Below are positions 36,901 to 49,130 of a DNA stretch of 64,000 nucleotides, in pieces. Source of the stretch: Steinernema hermaphroditum. Taxonomy: Eukaryota; Nematoda; Chromadorea; Rhabditida; Steinernematidae. Both the position numbers and the translations under genes were made by a program. The notes under the pieces were generated by a model, which had not been told where the DNA came from, ran no database searches, and saw only the letters and a program-made list of their open reading frames with translations. Positions within the stretch are counted from its first letter, which is position 1. Every line of letters starts with the position of its first letter. The stretch covers positions 9,574,012 to 9,638,011 of the forward strand of contig CM059623.1 of NCBI GenBank assembly GCA_030435675.1, written 5' to 3'.

Positions 36901-39900
36901 GCCAAAAAAGCGGCGGTTCGGCGTCTGGCTCCAGAGCTGCACGACTTCTCCAGCGCGTCACTCGTCAATCAGTCTAATCCAAATCGACTTCGCCTCCTAT
37001 TGCAACATCCGAACGCGACTCGGCGAGCATGATTAATGTCGGAGCGGCGCGAAACGCGCACAAAAACCGAATCGGTGATTAATGCACCCCGAGGGCGCTA
37101 CTTCTATTTTCACAAGATAACGCGATAATCCGCTCACCGTCGAGCGGTCTGAAGAGGCGCCTGGGAAGGTGTCATCGTGGCGGCATCTGCCGGCCAAGAT
37201 CGCCGGGGGCGATAAGAATCGACGCGAAGAGGCGCGCGAGGTGATGACAAAAACAGATAACGGCACTCGGCGTGCACTCCGAGACAGATTCGCCTCCTCT
37301 TCCGGTCCATTTTCCCCGAAGAGGTGCAACACGTTCCCCCGGGGAGGTCGCCGGAAGCGAACGCCACCGACGACGGCGATGTTCTTGGTCACGCAGGGTT
37401 GACGCGATTCGGAGAGTTTTGTTTTCTCGGGGGGTTGACGAGTGGAGACAGAGAACTTGATGCTTTTGGAGATAGGACCCTGACAAACGAGAACGCTCTC
37501 TAAAATAGAAAAGGATGGAAGGACGGGAAGTCGAGGTTTTAAGATACAAACTGTAGGTTTTCGGATGTCACTAAAGACATGCTATCCTGAAACGAAACTC
37601 CTTGGACACAGTAAACCATAAGGGAGACTTTTTAGGTTTTTTATAGGTTTTTGCGTACAATCTACAACGTCCGATAACCTCGCAAATCCCTCCCTTCTCC
37701 CCTGCGGGATCCAAACAAGACCACTGGTGAAGTTGAGGTTCCAAGAGGTTGAGGTTTCCTTTTCTAAAGGAAAATGATTTTTAACTTTGATTTTGTGCTC
37801 ATTTTCTGTAAAGAACGCGGTGGCTTGTGCCCAGATAGCATTCAAAAAACCTTTACCTATTTCCCAAAACCTTTCGGAAACCATTGAAACCTGATAAATG
37901 ATAATCTGAGCTTCAAGACTCTTAAACCATCACGGTCGTTATGATTAGAATTCTTCGGAAAAGATAGGCTGGAAACGAAAACCGGATTCGGATTGGAGAA
38001 TAAATTTAAATGGATCCAATCCATTGGCACTAAATGGCTGAACCATTGACTACTCTCTCTGAAAAACAAGCCTGAATCGACTTCACCCGCTAAGAAAGAT
38101 GCAAGAACATATTTCTCAGAGGCCGGGCATAATCGTAAGGTTGTCGACAAACAAATAACAACTGTGTCAACACGGTTACATCGGTCCCGAACGGAACACT
38201 TTTACAACCGATATTGATTGATCGGCCGACTCGTAAATCATAATATCCGCGATAAACTGATCTATTACAATGCTGATATCCTAGGGGACAAGAACCCACA
38301 GTAATTGGTTCCTTATTAGGCCGTTTTTGGGCCAGAATCTGGAAGCAGCTCGGCCCATTGGAAGCGAATGTTTCCAATAAATATGCACACATAGAGGCTG
38401 AATAGGCGACCTCATAGAAGGCGGGTCTTAGAAACCCCACTTAGCGTGGGTACTAGCGCCGATGTTGTCATAGTCTCATCAGATCGAGCGATGATGAATG
38501 CCAAAAATACCCTCTAAATTTTGAATCAGGATGATGTTCATTCCATACGCCCGCTCGTTGGTGCCTACGCCCTCATCAATCTCGACATCTTTGCATAAGC
38601 GGGGGAGTACTTGATATAGGATACTCTAAGAGAATGGACTAAAGGATTCTTGTCAAAAGTGGATACAAAGTGCAAGACGTATCGATTTCAAGACGCACTT
38701 CGTTTTGGTCCCGAAAATAAGGAGAGTTTAGGAAGATAAGAAGATAAGCCCTTGCCTAAAAATGAAAGACGAGGAGCAGATTGTATAGAGCTGGCATTCC
38801 TGTTTGCTGTTTGTATAGTTCCATCACTTTGTTAAGCTCCATCTTACTGTCATCTGCACCAATTTGTAAATGAAAACATCAGAGGAGAGCACTCAAGCCA
38901 AGACAAAAAGGTCGATAATTGGTCGAAAACATTTTTCGACTCCAAACCCCTGATTTTCTACAAACGTCCGACTTCTGCCATCGTAATTTTGTAACATTTT
39001 CAGTGCAGCAACCCATTATGTGCTAGTTCATTCAATCAGTGTCATCTGATATTCCACATTCAATGCGTGTGGAAGTCATCATTCACTTCACATAGTTTCC
39101 AAATTGCTCATATATTACTCGATACATTATGTGCAAAGCCCGCGAAAGGTGGATAACCACTGATCTCATATGAAAGAGCTGATATAAACTGTCTTAGAAG
39201 CGGTGTGTTTAGACGTAGCGTTATGATCTTCACAGCATATTAAGACGGGATGTGGGGAAACCGCCTTCTGTGACTACATTCATATTAATACAGCGCTGTG
39301 CACAAAGACATATAGCGACAATAGAGTCGGAAAAGGAAAAGAATACGAACACGACCGCCTCCATCGAGTGCGTCTATCATTCTGCAGATTTAGACACCAA
39401 GACAATCAGAGCCCTGTCTAGACAGCGAAGTGCACTTTCAGCACGGGACTTTTCTTGATCTGACGTCTTTTGAAGCGCACTTTCCGATTAATTATCTACG
39501 GAAAAACAACGTTTTAGCCTATCTTTCCGCAGAGTACTGTAGTCTGCATTCCCACATTGGTGTTATCAGAACTACAGAAGCATATAGATACACATAAATA
39601 AACAACACTTCTATGCGGGTGTTCTAACTTATAATCGTTGGAAAAACACAAGAAATGGAGTCAAAAAATCACGCCACAGCAACCGCGTGCAAAAAGAAAT
39701 CCGCGACTGAAGGGCCGAGGGGCTGTTTAAAGAGGTGTCGGGGGAGATGAAAAGCCTTGACCCGGTGGTCACGCGTCGTTAGTTAGTAGGCGCTTCCCGC
39801 CCGGCTTTACGGCCCTCGTAAAACTCGGTTTGCCTCGACGGTCCCGGGCCGGGTCTGCCGGGACGCGCCTGTCCCCCGCTCCTCCCGAGATGATCAATTG

Positions 39901-42900
39901 CGGGAGCTACGAGGGGCTGTCAGCACGGCGCTAAGCGACTTCGGACGGACACGTTCTCCCGAGCCCGGATAATGGCCGCGTTTAATTGGGTTCGAAAATT
40001 AGGAATAGCAAGTGGAGGACATCGCCTGATAGTGACGGCCGCAGTGATAGGACGCTCGGGGAGGGAAGAAAGTTTTTGAGGGAAAAGTGGAGTGCATTGC
40101 GAAACTGTAGCAGTGAGTCACTGGGAGTACAAAGGCAATTACTCGGACCATAAGGACAACCTATGAGGTGTCGCGACCTTGGGGGCGGAGATGATACGCG
40201 TGAAAGTTTTCGCCGTCTTTGAAAGGGGGAGCAGCGCTCACTTGCACTCAAAGTGGAGAGTTCTGGGGACTGGCTTGAAGATCATCTTGAAGAATCCTTA
40301 GCCACAAGAACAAACTCAATGAAGAGAACATTACCATTGGACTTTTGCATTCCAAGAGGTAACAACACAGCACACAGCAAATTTTTGCTTTTCGAGGCGC
40401 CAATTTATTTGTAAAATTATAAAATATCCTGTCTTCCAGATTGTCAAACACCCACTTTAAGTTCCACCATGTCGGAAGTTGCATCATCGGATTTCTGTCA
40501 ATTTCTGCACAAAATGCCGTTGCACATCATTTGTTAAAGTATGTTTTTTCGTCGCCAAATTGATGGCCACTTCCTCCTTATCTGACCACGAGGAAGTCAC
40601 CCAAGCGACAATGAACTAGTCATGGGACGGACAGAATATTCTCGAAAGCGCAAATTGGTCCTTTTTTCTTTGCTTCACACTCTTCTGGAAGTGGTCGAGG
40701 GATGGTTATTAGCCCCATCGTCGTTTTCTACTGGGGCACATTTTAGGCATAATACATGCTTTAAAAATTTGTATAAAAAATATGTTTATGTGAGAAATTC
40801 ATTTCAAAAAAAAAAAGCTACACCAAAAGGACCAAAAGAGCTCAATTTTTCGGATTTCAAAAGCATCTTTCCTGAACATTTAACATCCTACTTGCAATAA
40901 GACTAAGATCCTTCAAAATTTCTATTCCATTAGAATTGAGCGAAAAGTACGATTAAAACGAAAAGTCTGTTCGATTTTTCGATTTAATCTCTACGATCAT
41001 GATCAAATCAGCAGCTACTACGGTGATATACGGTTCTCCTTTGAGCATTATGAGATATCTTGCATGACGAATGTCATTGATTCAAGAGTAAATGTAAATG
41101 TATGATCATGATCAAAATACTGCAGAACACCTATTACGGCAAGAAACATCGCGCCGCTTTCTTAGACTTCCTTCTTCCATCGGAACTGTCCAACACGTCG
41201 TCGCATCAGCTCTCAGAGGGTTCAGAAAACCGATATTCGTTGGTTTTTGCATCGGATTCCACGCCGCTTGGAATCGCTGCGCTCTACTCGAACAAAACAG
41301 TGTTGCCAAAGGAAGATCTTGTCCGTTCAATCGGAAAATCAAAACTACTTCTCGAGCTTCTTTTTTAATTTCGGCCGAAGAGATATCCCAGGAAAGCTAT
41401 TAACGGTTTCATCAGTATGATTTCAGCGGCAAGCTGCTTTCCTTAGAGGAGCCTAGGGCCAAGTGGGGAAAGGCTTAGGCTTAGCAACCTGTGCCAATTT
41501 GGATTTAGGCCCACTCCGGCCCTTTGTAACCGAAGTTGAAACATTGTATTTTGCATTGAGACGTTGTATTGAGACGAAACATTGTAGCATCAACTCATAA
41601 TTAGTCGTGCTATGCTACCGTAATTAGCTGCAATTTTGTGGCAAAGGAAGACGAAGGAATTTACAGATGGAATTTAAAGAAAGAATAAGTCAAAAATTCA
41701 GCTGGAATCCGAAATGTTTTTACGGTAGCGGAGGCGGACAGCTTCTTTTTCTCAAAGATGTTCTCTTTTTTCCGTCAGAATTTAGTGTTCGAGTTCTCCT
41801 ACCCTCCTAAAGGCGACCAAAGTGTTTCAGATTTATCTGTTTACTCTCGCAATCCAATTACTTCCCATCGATCATGTGTTTTGACGTTAGAATTCCGTTT
41901 TTAAACGTCGCCAGAAGCGTTCTAGAAGGACGAAAGAAAGACTAAAGACTACCGCGCTAACGGCGTGTCCCTCAAAAAGCGGACTTACGCAGAACGACCC
42001 CATTATAGTCACTTAACTTTTTACCGTTTTCTCTGATTTATGCTCATTTCTTTCGTTTTCAATGTGACACGACGACCCGGGGCTTCGGCTTCTGGCCGGA
42101 TTTCTCAAAGCGCGCCGAAAGCGAATTCAACTGAAGAAGTGGATGATGAATGGGCGGAATTGAGTGCGATTTGGCCGAATGAATCACGGGTGAATTAGTG
42201 GCGCTGGGATAAGCAAAGCGGCGATGAAAAAGGAGATGAAAAAGGGAGCGGAGTTCGTGGAGAGCGGACCGGGGAGGTCACCGGTTTGTTTAGCCCAACA
42301 AACAGCCTGATTTATCGGGAGGCGATATGCAAAGGCTGTGGAGTTGCAACTGGATGAGCGATGAGGTCAGCGGGACCAAGGGAAAAAAGCTGAGTTGCAA
42401 GCCGACAGGGTCACAGAGACTTTGAAAGGAGCATGGGGAGGGCACCTCTAAGCAATACTATGTTGCCTATATTTGAAGAAGTTCTCATGATTCAAAGAAG
42501 ATTAATCGCGCCCTTTTTTGAGAAGAGGCATAAGTCAGCATAATTGTTGATAAGATAAGTTTGAAACGCCACAGCAAAAGTCAAAATTTGCTAATCTGTA
42601 CCCGTAACCAAAGAAGTTGTTTGATACTTCTGCTTACATGTTCTTAAAGACCACTGTTCCGTCAAATGTAATTGACTTGAACGAGCTCGACGTGCCGAAA
42701 CGAACATAGTGTATCAAACAACGGCGATAAATTTGCTAGCCCTGATCTTTTCGTTTCAGCATGTTTCTGAGAAGATGCACAACTCAAACAATGATATACG
42801 ATGGATGCTCAACATGAACGATGTGTAGGTCTTTTTTGGGGCGATATTCGATATTGGAACTAATACAACATAAATAAAGATGTGAAACTCGATTTCTGTC

Positions 42901-43005
42901 AAATATGTCAAAATAGGTCTTGTTTGGGAATCTCGAATGCTGTTAAATGTGGCTGTTTATATAAATTGTGCCAAAACAAATTGTTACAGGGTTTTCAAAA
43001 AAGGT
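33956..43005. other. Gene-poor region, middle part
   Basis: About 9 kb with no supported gene. Notable items are a guanine-run tract at 34712-34735 and an 18-base exact motif shared by 36041-36058 and 42392-42409. TGTCTAGACA occurs at 39415-39424. Several open frames of 80-120 codons occur (for example 36685-37032 and 41102-41368) but show no homology or codon bias I can defend. Confidence 0.45.
34712..34735 (+). other. Putative G-quadruplex
   Basis: Four runs of 5, 5, 4 and 5 guanines are separated by loops of 1, 2 and 2 adenines, a near-ideal intramolecular quadruplex pattern on the plus strand. Confidence 0.7.
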
Positions 43006-43457
43006 TAGCGCTATTATCAAACAGTTGCCGGAATGGCACAAGCGTTGCCGGAATAGTCACCCTCGCCTATTGCCAACTAGGCTCTGTACAAGAATTGTCT
43101 ACATAATTTTGGAACGGGCCTAACATCCAGGCTTCGCTTAGGCAAACCCGGTTTGGCTTAGGACGGTGCCTATGGATTTTATTGTTGCCTATGGAACCCG
43201 TAGGGCAAGCCCTCTAGTGTTGACAAATCCGCAGGCATAGTCCTGGGGTTTGCCTGAGTGAAGCCTGGATGTTAGAAATACAGAAAAAAATGAATACAGA
43301 GCTCACAAGTTATGTTTTGTTGTTATAAATTTGCTTGCTTGTAATTTGTAATTTAATTATGTGCACAATTCTTGTATAGAGCCTAGTTGGCTATAGGCGA
43401 TGGTGACTATTCCGGCAACCCTTCCCCCATTCCGGCAACTGTTTGATAATAGCGCCA
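43006..43457. mobile_element. Inverted-repeat (foldback/MITE-like) element
   Basis: The arms 43006-43098 and 43366-43457 are about 90 bp and near-perfect reverse complements, for example gcgctattatcaaacagttg on the left and its complement at 43440-43456. The central ~270 bp is not coding. It is itself interrupted by a second inverted-repeat element at 43121-43274. No transposase is present, so this is a non-autonomous element. Confidence 0.75.
43121..43274. mobile_element. Short MITE with TA flanks nested in another element
   Basis: The terminal inverted repeats are about 28 bp (left TAACATCCAGGCTTCGCTTA, right complement with two mismatches). The ends carry TA on both sides, which fits a Tc1/mariner-type target duplication. 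The 154-bp unit has no open frame. It sits in the loop of the larger element 43006-43457, so it inserted later. Confidence 0.7.
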
Positions 43458-45108
43458 AAAGGTTGCTCGAAAAGAATAGGAGAGAAAGGTGCGTATGGCC
43501 AAGAATGTTCTATTATGGACTCGGTGGAATGCTTCCGATGGAACGGTCCGTCATTATAGGAGAGAGACCTTAGAGCAGCCGCGTCTTATCCGAAAGCACT
43601 AAGCATGACTTCACAGAAGATCCAAATTCCCTGCTCTTTTTCGGTAATCTCATTTCCACGATAAATCTGGATCTATATGAATAAGTTGATTACGATTATA
43701 ATCTGCAAAAGTCCGTCATGTGGAACAAACACACAAGTTCATGAATGCGAACGAATCTTCCTCTCTTTTATCTTTGAGGGGCGATCTAAGTATGTTTATT
43801 CACGAGTGCGAATGAATCCTTCTCTCTTTATTCTTTAACCAAATGTACGTAATAGATACAAGTGCCATCCATTCGTTAACCATCGCCCTGCAACGGGATG
43901 TAATCTATCTTGTGTATGCAGATGTCTTCTCCCCAGAGACATAAAAAAGCAGCGCGCAAAATTAAATACTTCTGCACGGAACGATAAAAAACATCTGTTC
44001 GCAGCATTTTCAAAAGCCGTTCTCTGGCCGGACGCGTCAGAGACGACCATTAAAAGTACAGAACTAAACGGATGCGGTTTGATGACACAATAACGACGAG
44101 ACAGTGAGTCGTCCGATCGGCAGCTAAACGGCGGATAATTTGAGCGCCGAACGAATTATGCTAATTACACTCTCTGACGGCGCAATTGCCACGCAAAAAC
44201 ACTCGAAACCCTCTGGGGACGAAACTCTCTGAGACCGTTTCACTGCCCGATAAAGTGATTCGTGTGGGGAGCAGAGGTTTCGATTGTAGCGGAAAGGGGC
44301 TTTTGAGTGCTTCTCAGAGCTTGTGGTTGTGGTTCCACGATGTTCGGAGAGACGAAGTTGAGACCGTTCACAAGTGTAAATTTTGCAAAAAACTCGATCT
44401 TAGACTAGTCCCTCTTAGGAGCTTTCAGACATTTGAAATTCTAGACGTTCAGGAAGTTTTTTCGAACCTTTCATCCCATCGAGCTGTTTGTGTGCTAAAC
44501 AAAAAGGGTTCGAAAATCGAAGTCTTCCCCAGACAGCACTTAACTGATTTGTTTTCGTTGAGATCATTGAAACACCAGAGAGGGTCGTGCCGTCCAGGAT
44601 GTGATCGTGTGGAAAACACAATCGATCACAGTGCAGTCGCCGATACGGCCAGCTTGCATCAATTTCGCCCAATCTGTTGCGACGACACTTAAATTCGCAC
44701 GTCACGGCGTAATTGCGTCACGGCAGAAGACACCACTTGGCCGGGGAGGCGACATTTGGTGCGACCTGCTGGCATATGTGTCAGTTGATTGGAGCCGCTT
44801 GTGTTTACGTTGTTTCTTCGGTGACGTTTGCCGAAATCTGTTCTCAATCAGCGGAGTTGTGAATGGAACGGCGGTGAGGGAGGAACTGGATGTGGGATCA
44901 GGTGACGGCCAGTCTCACGTGCAAATTGGGATTCGATGAGCAGTGTTTAGTAAGGCGCCAACATTCAGGGACGTTATTTATTTCCTTCCAACACGAAGAA
45001 CATGGTAATATGTTCAAAAGAACTTTATGAGAAGGCTGATAAGAAGGCGACTTTTCGAGTGGACCTCCTCGGAACATTTCATAAATGTTACAGTATCATG
45101 TTTCCAAT
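43458..45108. other. Gene-poor region, last part
   Basis: A 168-codon open frame at 44186-44692 is the longest here but has no ATG-proximal splice signals, recognisable motif or codon bias. I see nothing else. Confidence 0.4.
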
Positions 45109-45936
45109 TCAGGACACATAGCTCGCATCGCTTTTGAAGAAGAACATGGTGAGCATGTCTTCGTCCTGCAGAACAGAAATCTGAGCAGATGCCGCTCGGA
45201 TCTTCCGATGCTCTTCGTAGAACTGTCCCGGAGGCACGACATTCTGCAGGTGAGCCGACTTGATCTGGAAGAGTTGGCCGGAGAAGGCGATCTCCTCGGC
45301 GTCCATCCAGTTCCCGTAAATCTCTTCGGCCAGCTTCGCCATCACCATGCAGTCTTCTTGGGAAGCGGGATCCGTGATGGAGCAACTGTTCCAGTCGGGA
45401 GTCACTTGGACCCACATCAAGAGAACGTCTTTCAGCTCGGGCTTCAGGACCGAATCCACCAAGCAGAAGTCTTTGGTTTGTCCTTTGCTGAGAATGTTCC
45501 AGAGAGCCTGTAGAATCGAGTTGTCAGGGTCATGTACCCCGCAGAGGCTGATAGTCTTCGGGGAGAGCTCCTCCACGAAGGGGAGGAATCTCCCTGTCTG
45601 GGGCGATCCCGACCGAAGTCCTCGAATGTGAAGTTCCTGAACGGAAGAGAACATCGACCAGAGCTGCTCCAGGGAGTCCAACGGCTGAGTCTTTTGACAA
45701 AGCAGATTCTCCGAGCCCGCCCATCCCACCACCGACAGGCTGTGCACGTCCACAGCCTCCTCTTCGTCGAGACGAACCAGTTCGTCGCCTCTCCAACAGA
45801 TTCTGTCGATTCCGACGGAACTGTTCTGCGAAGAGACGTGGAGGATGGCGTTCACCTCGACGTCGAAACGCCTTTTCGGTCCGTCGTCGAGGTGGAGGTT
45901 GTTGATGCGGCGAAGGAAGGTTTCCACGGGATCCAT
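45109..45936 (-). CDS. Unrecognised single-exon protein, 275 residues
   Basis: An intronless frame with clear coding bias. The start is the ATG at 45936 (MDPVETFLRRINNLHLDD); an upstream in-frame TTG extension is unlikely. The sequence has alternating beta-like and helical segments, such as NAILHVSSQNSSVGIDRICW, VQELHIRGLRSGS and VEELSPKTISLCGV. These recall the leucine-rich-like second half of nematode F-box or FTH/DUF38-type proteins, but the N-terminal F-box itself is not evident. No signal peptide or membrane segment is present. Nematode genomes contain large lineage-specific families of this size and style. Function unknown. Confidence 0.72.
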   Translation of the reverse strand: MDPVETFLRRINNLHLDDGPKRRFDVEVNAILHVSSQNSSVGIDRICWRGDELVRLDEEEAVDVHSLSVVGWAGSENLLCQKTQPLDSLEQLWSMFSSVQELHIRGLRSGSPQTGRFLPFVEELSPKTISLCGVHDPDNSILQALWNILSKGQTKDFCLVDSVLKPELKDVLLMWVQVTPDWNSCSITDPASQEDCMVMAKLAEEIYGNWMDAEEIAFSGQLFQIKSAHLQNVVPPGQFYEEHRKIRAASAQISVLQDEDMLTMFFFKSDASYVS

Positions 45937-46483
45937 GGTGTGCAATTGTGATGGTACCTTAAGGGCTGAGTATAAATTTTTTCGCGCCACCAAAGCGATG
46001 CAGAAATGAACGCTATCTAATGCATGGAGAGTGAGCGACTCTAGATGTGCTCACTTGGTAGAGGTAAGGTAGGAGGACCTGAGTTGATCAAGGAGACAGT
46101 AAATGCAAGAAAGTATAATTTGAGGATTCAGTGGAAGGCTGTCGATGAGCGAAGCAGGTGAAATGGAGACATCGACGAGCGCGCCCACCATCTGGGTATC
46201 TCCCAAGCTCACGTTTTGCGAGCGCCATCGTCAGTTCAGATCAGTCGAATGAGGGAGGACGTCTGTCTTCGCCGAGAACCCCATTCCAGACAGATCTGTC
46301 TGGTCTGCTTTCACGTCTGTCCGCTTTGTCCACTTCAGATGCATTTGGAAAAAACATCTTCGCCAAGAAATCAGGATCGATGCCGTAGCTGCTTTACGAT
46401 CTGACTTTCGCCCGTCCGAGAGTTCATTAACAGGACAAACACAAAATTTAAACATAGAACATGAAACGGAAGAATCCTCAATT
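45937..46483. other. Intergenic region
   Basis: The 5' region of the gene at 45109-45936 and the 3' region of the Nup85 gene, both on the minus strand. I see no additional gene. Confidence 0.5.
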
Positions 46484-48912
46484 CTACGACAAGTAACTAG
46501 GATTCGACAGCGAGTCGCTCTCAGTTGGAGTACTTCTGAACGAGCTCGAATCGGGCGTATCAATCAGATCGGTTTCCACCAGTGGTCCTGACAGCATTTT
46601 TCTAGCTTTTTCGATTAAGTCCTTTGTTCTGTTGGCATCCTCAGCGCCCACTCTTCTAACACTGCGAATTATTTCCGTTTCGAGCTTCATCATGGAGTGT
46701 TGGAGTCCCTTCGCATTCTGGTTGAGCTAAAGATCGGATTTAGGGACGCAAGCGGGCAGCGACTCACGTTGCAACCCTGGTGTTCGGCGCAAGAGATGAT
46801 GCCTTGGAGGAGTGGCTGGTACATAAACACAGGCTTGTATGGGCACTGATCAAATATGAAAGCAATGTCATCCAAGGCGGCCGTGTACATTTCCGCTTCG
46901 TAGTTAGACATGTACTAAATAGCTCGATAGAACATAGGAAAATGTCGAGCACGTACCTTGCAGTACAGAACCAGGAAATACAGTTCAGGACAAGGTGTTG
47001 TGTATTTATCGACGTCCCGGATGGAAGTCTGTCGATTAATGGCCGACAGGTCCTCAGTTTTTGCATGCCTCAGAACTTCATTCGAAACTTTCGTTATGAT
47101 CTCAAGATTTTCACTTTTCAGAGCCCAGCTAACCGCTGCGGGGTAGTCGAGCATTGACTCTTCGAGGCATCTAAACAAGTGGTTTACATGCAGAAATACG
47201 CTGAGATGAAACGTACCTCATAGCAATATTTCCTCTTACGGTTTTAAGAGTGGTTAACTGCCATTCTTCGCAAATGTCTATCACTTCATTTGCTTTAGTC
47301 ATGCTGTCCAGTGGCAAGGCCACCACATATTCATCAGCGAACTCGTATCCACCGTCGACGTCCCTGATGTACTTCAGCGAGTCTTTCCATAGGCGTCCCT
47401 CCTCGAACAGGCTGTGAGCGTACTCAAGAACGAAAACATCTCTGAGGTTCGCGTTGCAGAACTGTTCGTAGAAAACTACAGGTTCTATCTAGAAAGAGAA
47501 GGTTCAATTTGTTCCATGCAACACTCTCACTCACACGGAAAATCAAGTCACCTAAGTGGGCGGAAAACCACCAGTCGCCGAAGCACTGTCCGGCTCTGAG
47601 CATCGCATCTGCCACATCTCTGCCCACGACAGATCGTATCGTCAGATCCAGCTCTTGTCGGGCATCGCCTTCCTTCTTTGCGATTTCCATACATTCCTGA
47701 AGAAAAGGATAATCAATGTATGAAATGTCATAAGAAGATGCTACCTCCACATTAATGACGAGCTGGTTCAAAGTTCCCGTGGGCATTTGAGTGACCATGT
47801 AGAAGGGAACGGCTTCACACCAATAGTCCACAAGCCGCTCGCAAACGTTCTTGAATTCTTCTTTTGATCCGATCAACAAACGTGCGATGAATTCGATGTT
47901 GTGGTTTCCAGTGAAGAATTTCTGGTTGAGTAACTCATAGATGTGCTGAAAATTACGGCTTTATTATTGAGAGGCATTCTGCCGCCCCACTTTCTGGATC
48001 TTCATGAATTCACTGCCACGGTATTCTCCTTTGAAGAGCCGGTGAATGCGCTCTAGGATGATCACCATTTTCCCCACTTCGCGGTTATACTGTGCTCCCT
48101 TTTGAGCGTTTAGCAAGGTTAAAGCGCTATCGAAGTTGAACGCCAGAATGTGCACAATCACCTGAACAACGGTCACATGAATTCAAATCGTAGTGTGAGC
48201 AGCTCACAGCATTCCAGTACAAGGGTGTTCTCTGGACGGGAACTCCTGGACGTGAGGAGTCCGTGACGACTTGGGCTGCGATGTCCGCTGCTGCGCCTGT
48301 CAGCATCATGCGAGCCCATCTCGAGATTCCGCCCCCGATTTCTGAAAAATAGGCTTAATCCTCACCGTATCAGAACACTCTCTATCTACCTTTTTTTTCA
48401 TCGTAGAACATCACAAGCTCTACCAGTCCCCACATGATCTCTCGACCGCGCAGAGAGAGCAGCAGCTTGCGATCTTCTTCTGACTCGGACCGGGAAACGC
48501 CCAAGATCGCCCCACGCAAGGTAGCGCGATAAAGGCGACTGCTCTTGTCCAAGCTAAATTATGCAGCGTTCAATGAAATATTATCTCCTGACGGCTTACA
48601 CTCCCATAAGGGCTTGGCTATCGTTCCCATTGTGCTTGACATCTTCGATTTCGTCAAGGAGAATTTTAAAAACAGCTAAAAAAACAAACGATTCAAATGT
48701 GAGCCCAGTGAGTTACCGCTCGATTCCTGCACAAGCTTAAAATAGTGAGGATTCGCTAGCCTTTCGTTTTGTTTCTGCCTCAGCGCTTCAGTTCGGACGA
48801 TGCCTTTCTTGTCCGCTGAAAACGGAGCAAAAGTAATCAAAGCTACCCTCACCGATCACCCACCTAAGGTCAAAACGTTGGACGTTAAAAGCATACTAGT
48901 GCCACTGGACAT
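46484..48912 (-). CDS. nup85: Nuclear pore complex protein Nup85
   Basis: Nup85 is a helical scaffold subunit of the Y-shaped Nup107-160 complex at nuclear pores, and in animals also at kinetochores. About a dozen exons joined by 45-60 nt introns read from MSSGTSMLLTSNVL to a stop at 46484. The identifying region is LPLDSMTKANEVIDICEEWQ, then LKTVRGNIAMR and YPAAVSWALKSENLEIITKV. It lines up with the animal Nup85 segment LNTEQKALKVLRICEQRQM...[22 protein letters not shown] (family knowledge). Further upstream LFEEGRLWKDSLKYIRDVD and FNFDSALTLLNAQKG fit its helical-repeat fold. Length is roughly 620-640 residues, close to the family. An acceptor (cttttcag) lies 12 nt before the ATG, a probable spliced-leader site. 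The upstream DNA carries a GTCTAGAC array. Confidence 0.85.
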
Positions 48913-49042
48913 GATGAGTTGAACCTGAAAAGATAAGCAGGGATGAAAGAGTCCAAAAATGAACACATAACGTCGGAAATGGGTACGAGACGTCTAGAAG
49001 TCTAGACTAAACGCAGTGTCTGAACGGAGGAACCTCGTATTT
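48913..49042. promoter_or_regulatory. Proximal upstream region of Nup85
   Basis: This contains the acceptor-like site before the start codon and one GTCTAGAC palindrome at 49000-49007, next to a gtctagaag half-copy. Confidence 0.45.
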
Positions 49043-49130
49043 GTGTCTAGACACAAGAATCTCAGTGTCTAGACACAAGAATCTCAGTGTCTAGACACAA
49101 GAATCACAGTGTCTAGACGCATGAATCAAA
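49043..49130. repeat. 22-bp tandem array of GTCTAGAC palindromes
   Basis: Four consecutive units begin at 49043, 49065, 49087 and 49109, with consensus gtgtctagacacaagaatct plus ca. Each unit contains GTCTAGAC (49045, 49067, 49089, 49111), the palindromic Smad-binding element. The array lies 131-218 bp upstream of the Nup85 start codon. Confidence 0.9.

Noticed and set aside
41102..41368. 88-codon frame with a protein-like look
   Set aside because: Isolated in AT-rich sequence without clear splice partners or homology; it overlaps another open frame of equal quality.
42761..42830. Acceptor followed by a short frame ending HVSEKMHNSNNDIRWMLNMN
   Set aside because: Could be a terminal exon, but there is no upstream exon in phase and it is only about 22 codons long.
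44186..44692. 168-codon open frame on the plus strand
   Set aside because: No recognisable motif, no splice context and no third-position bias; likely chance.
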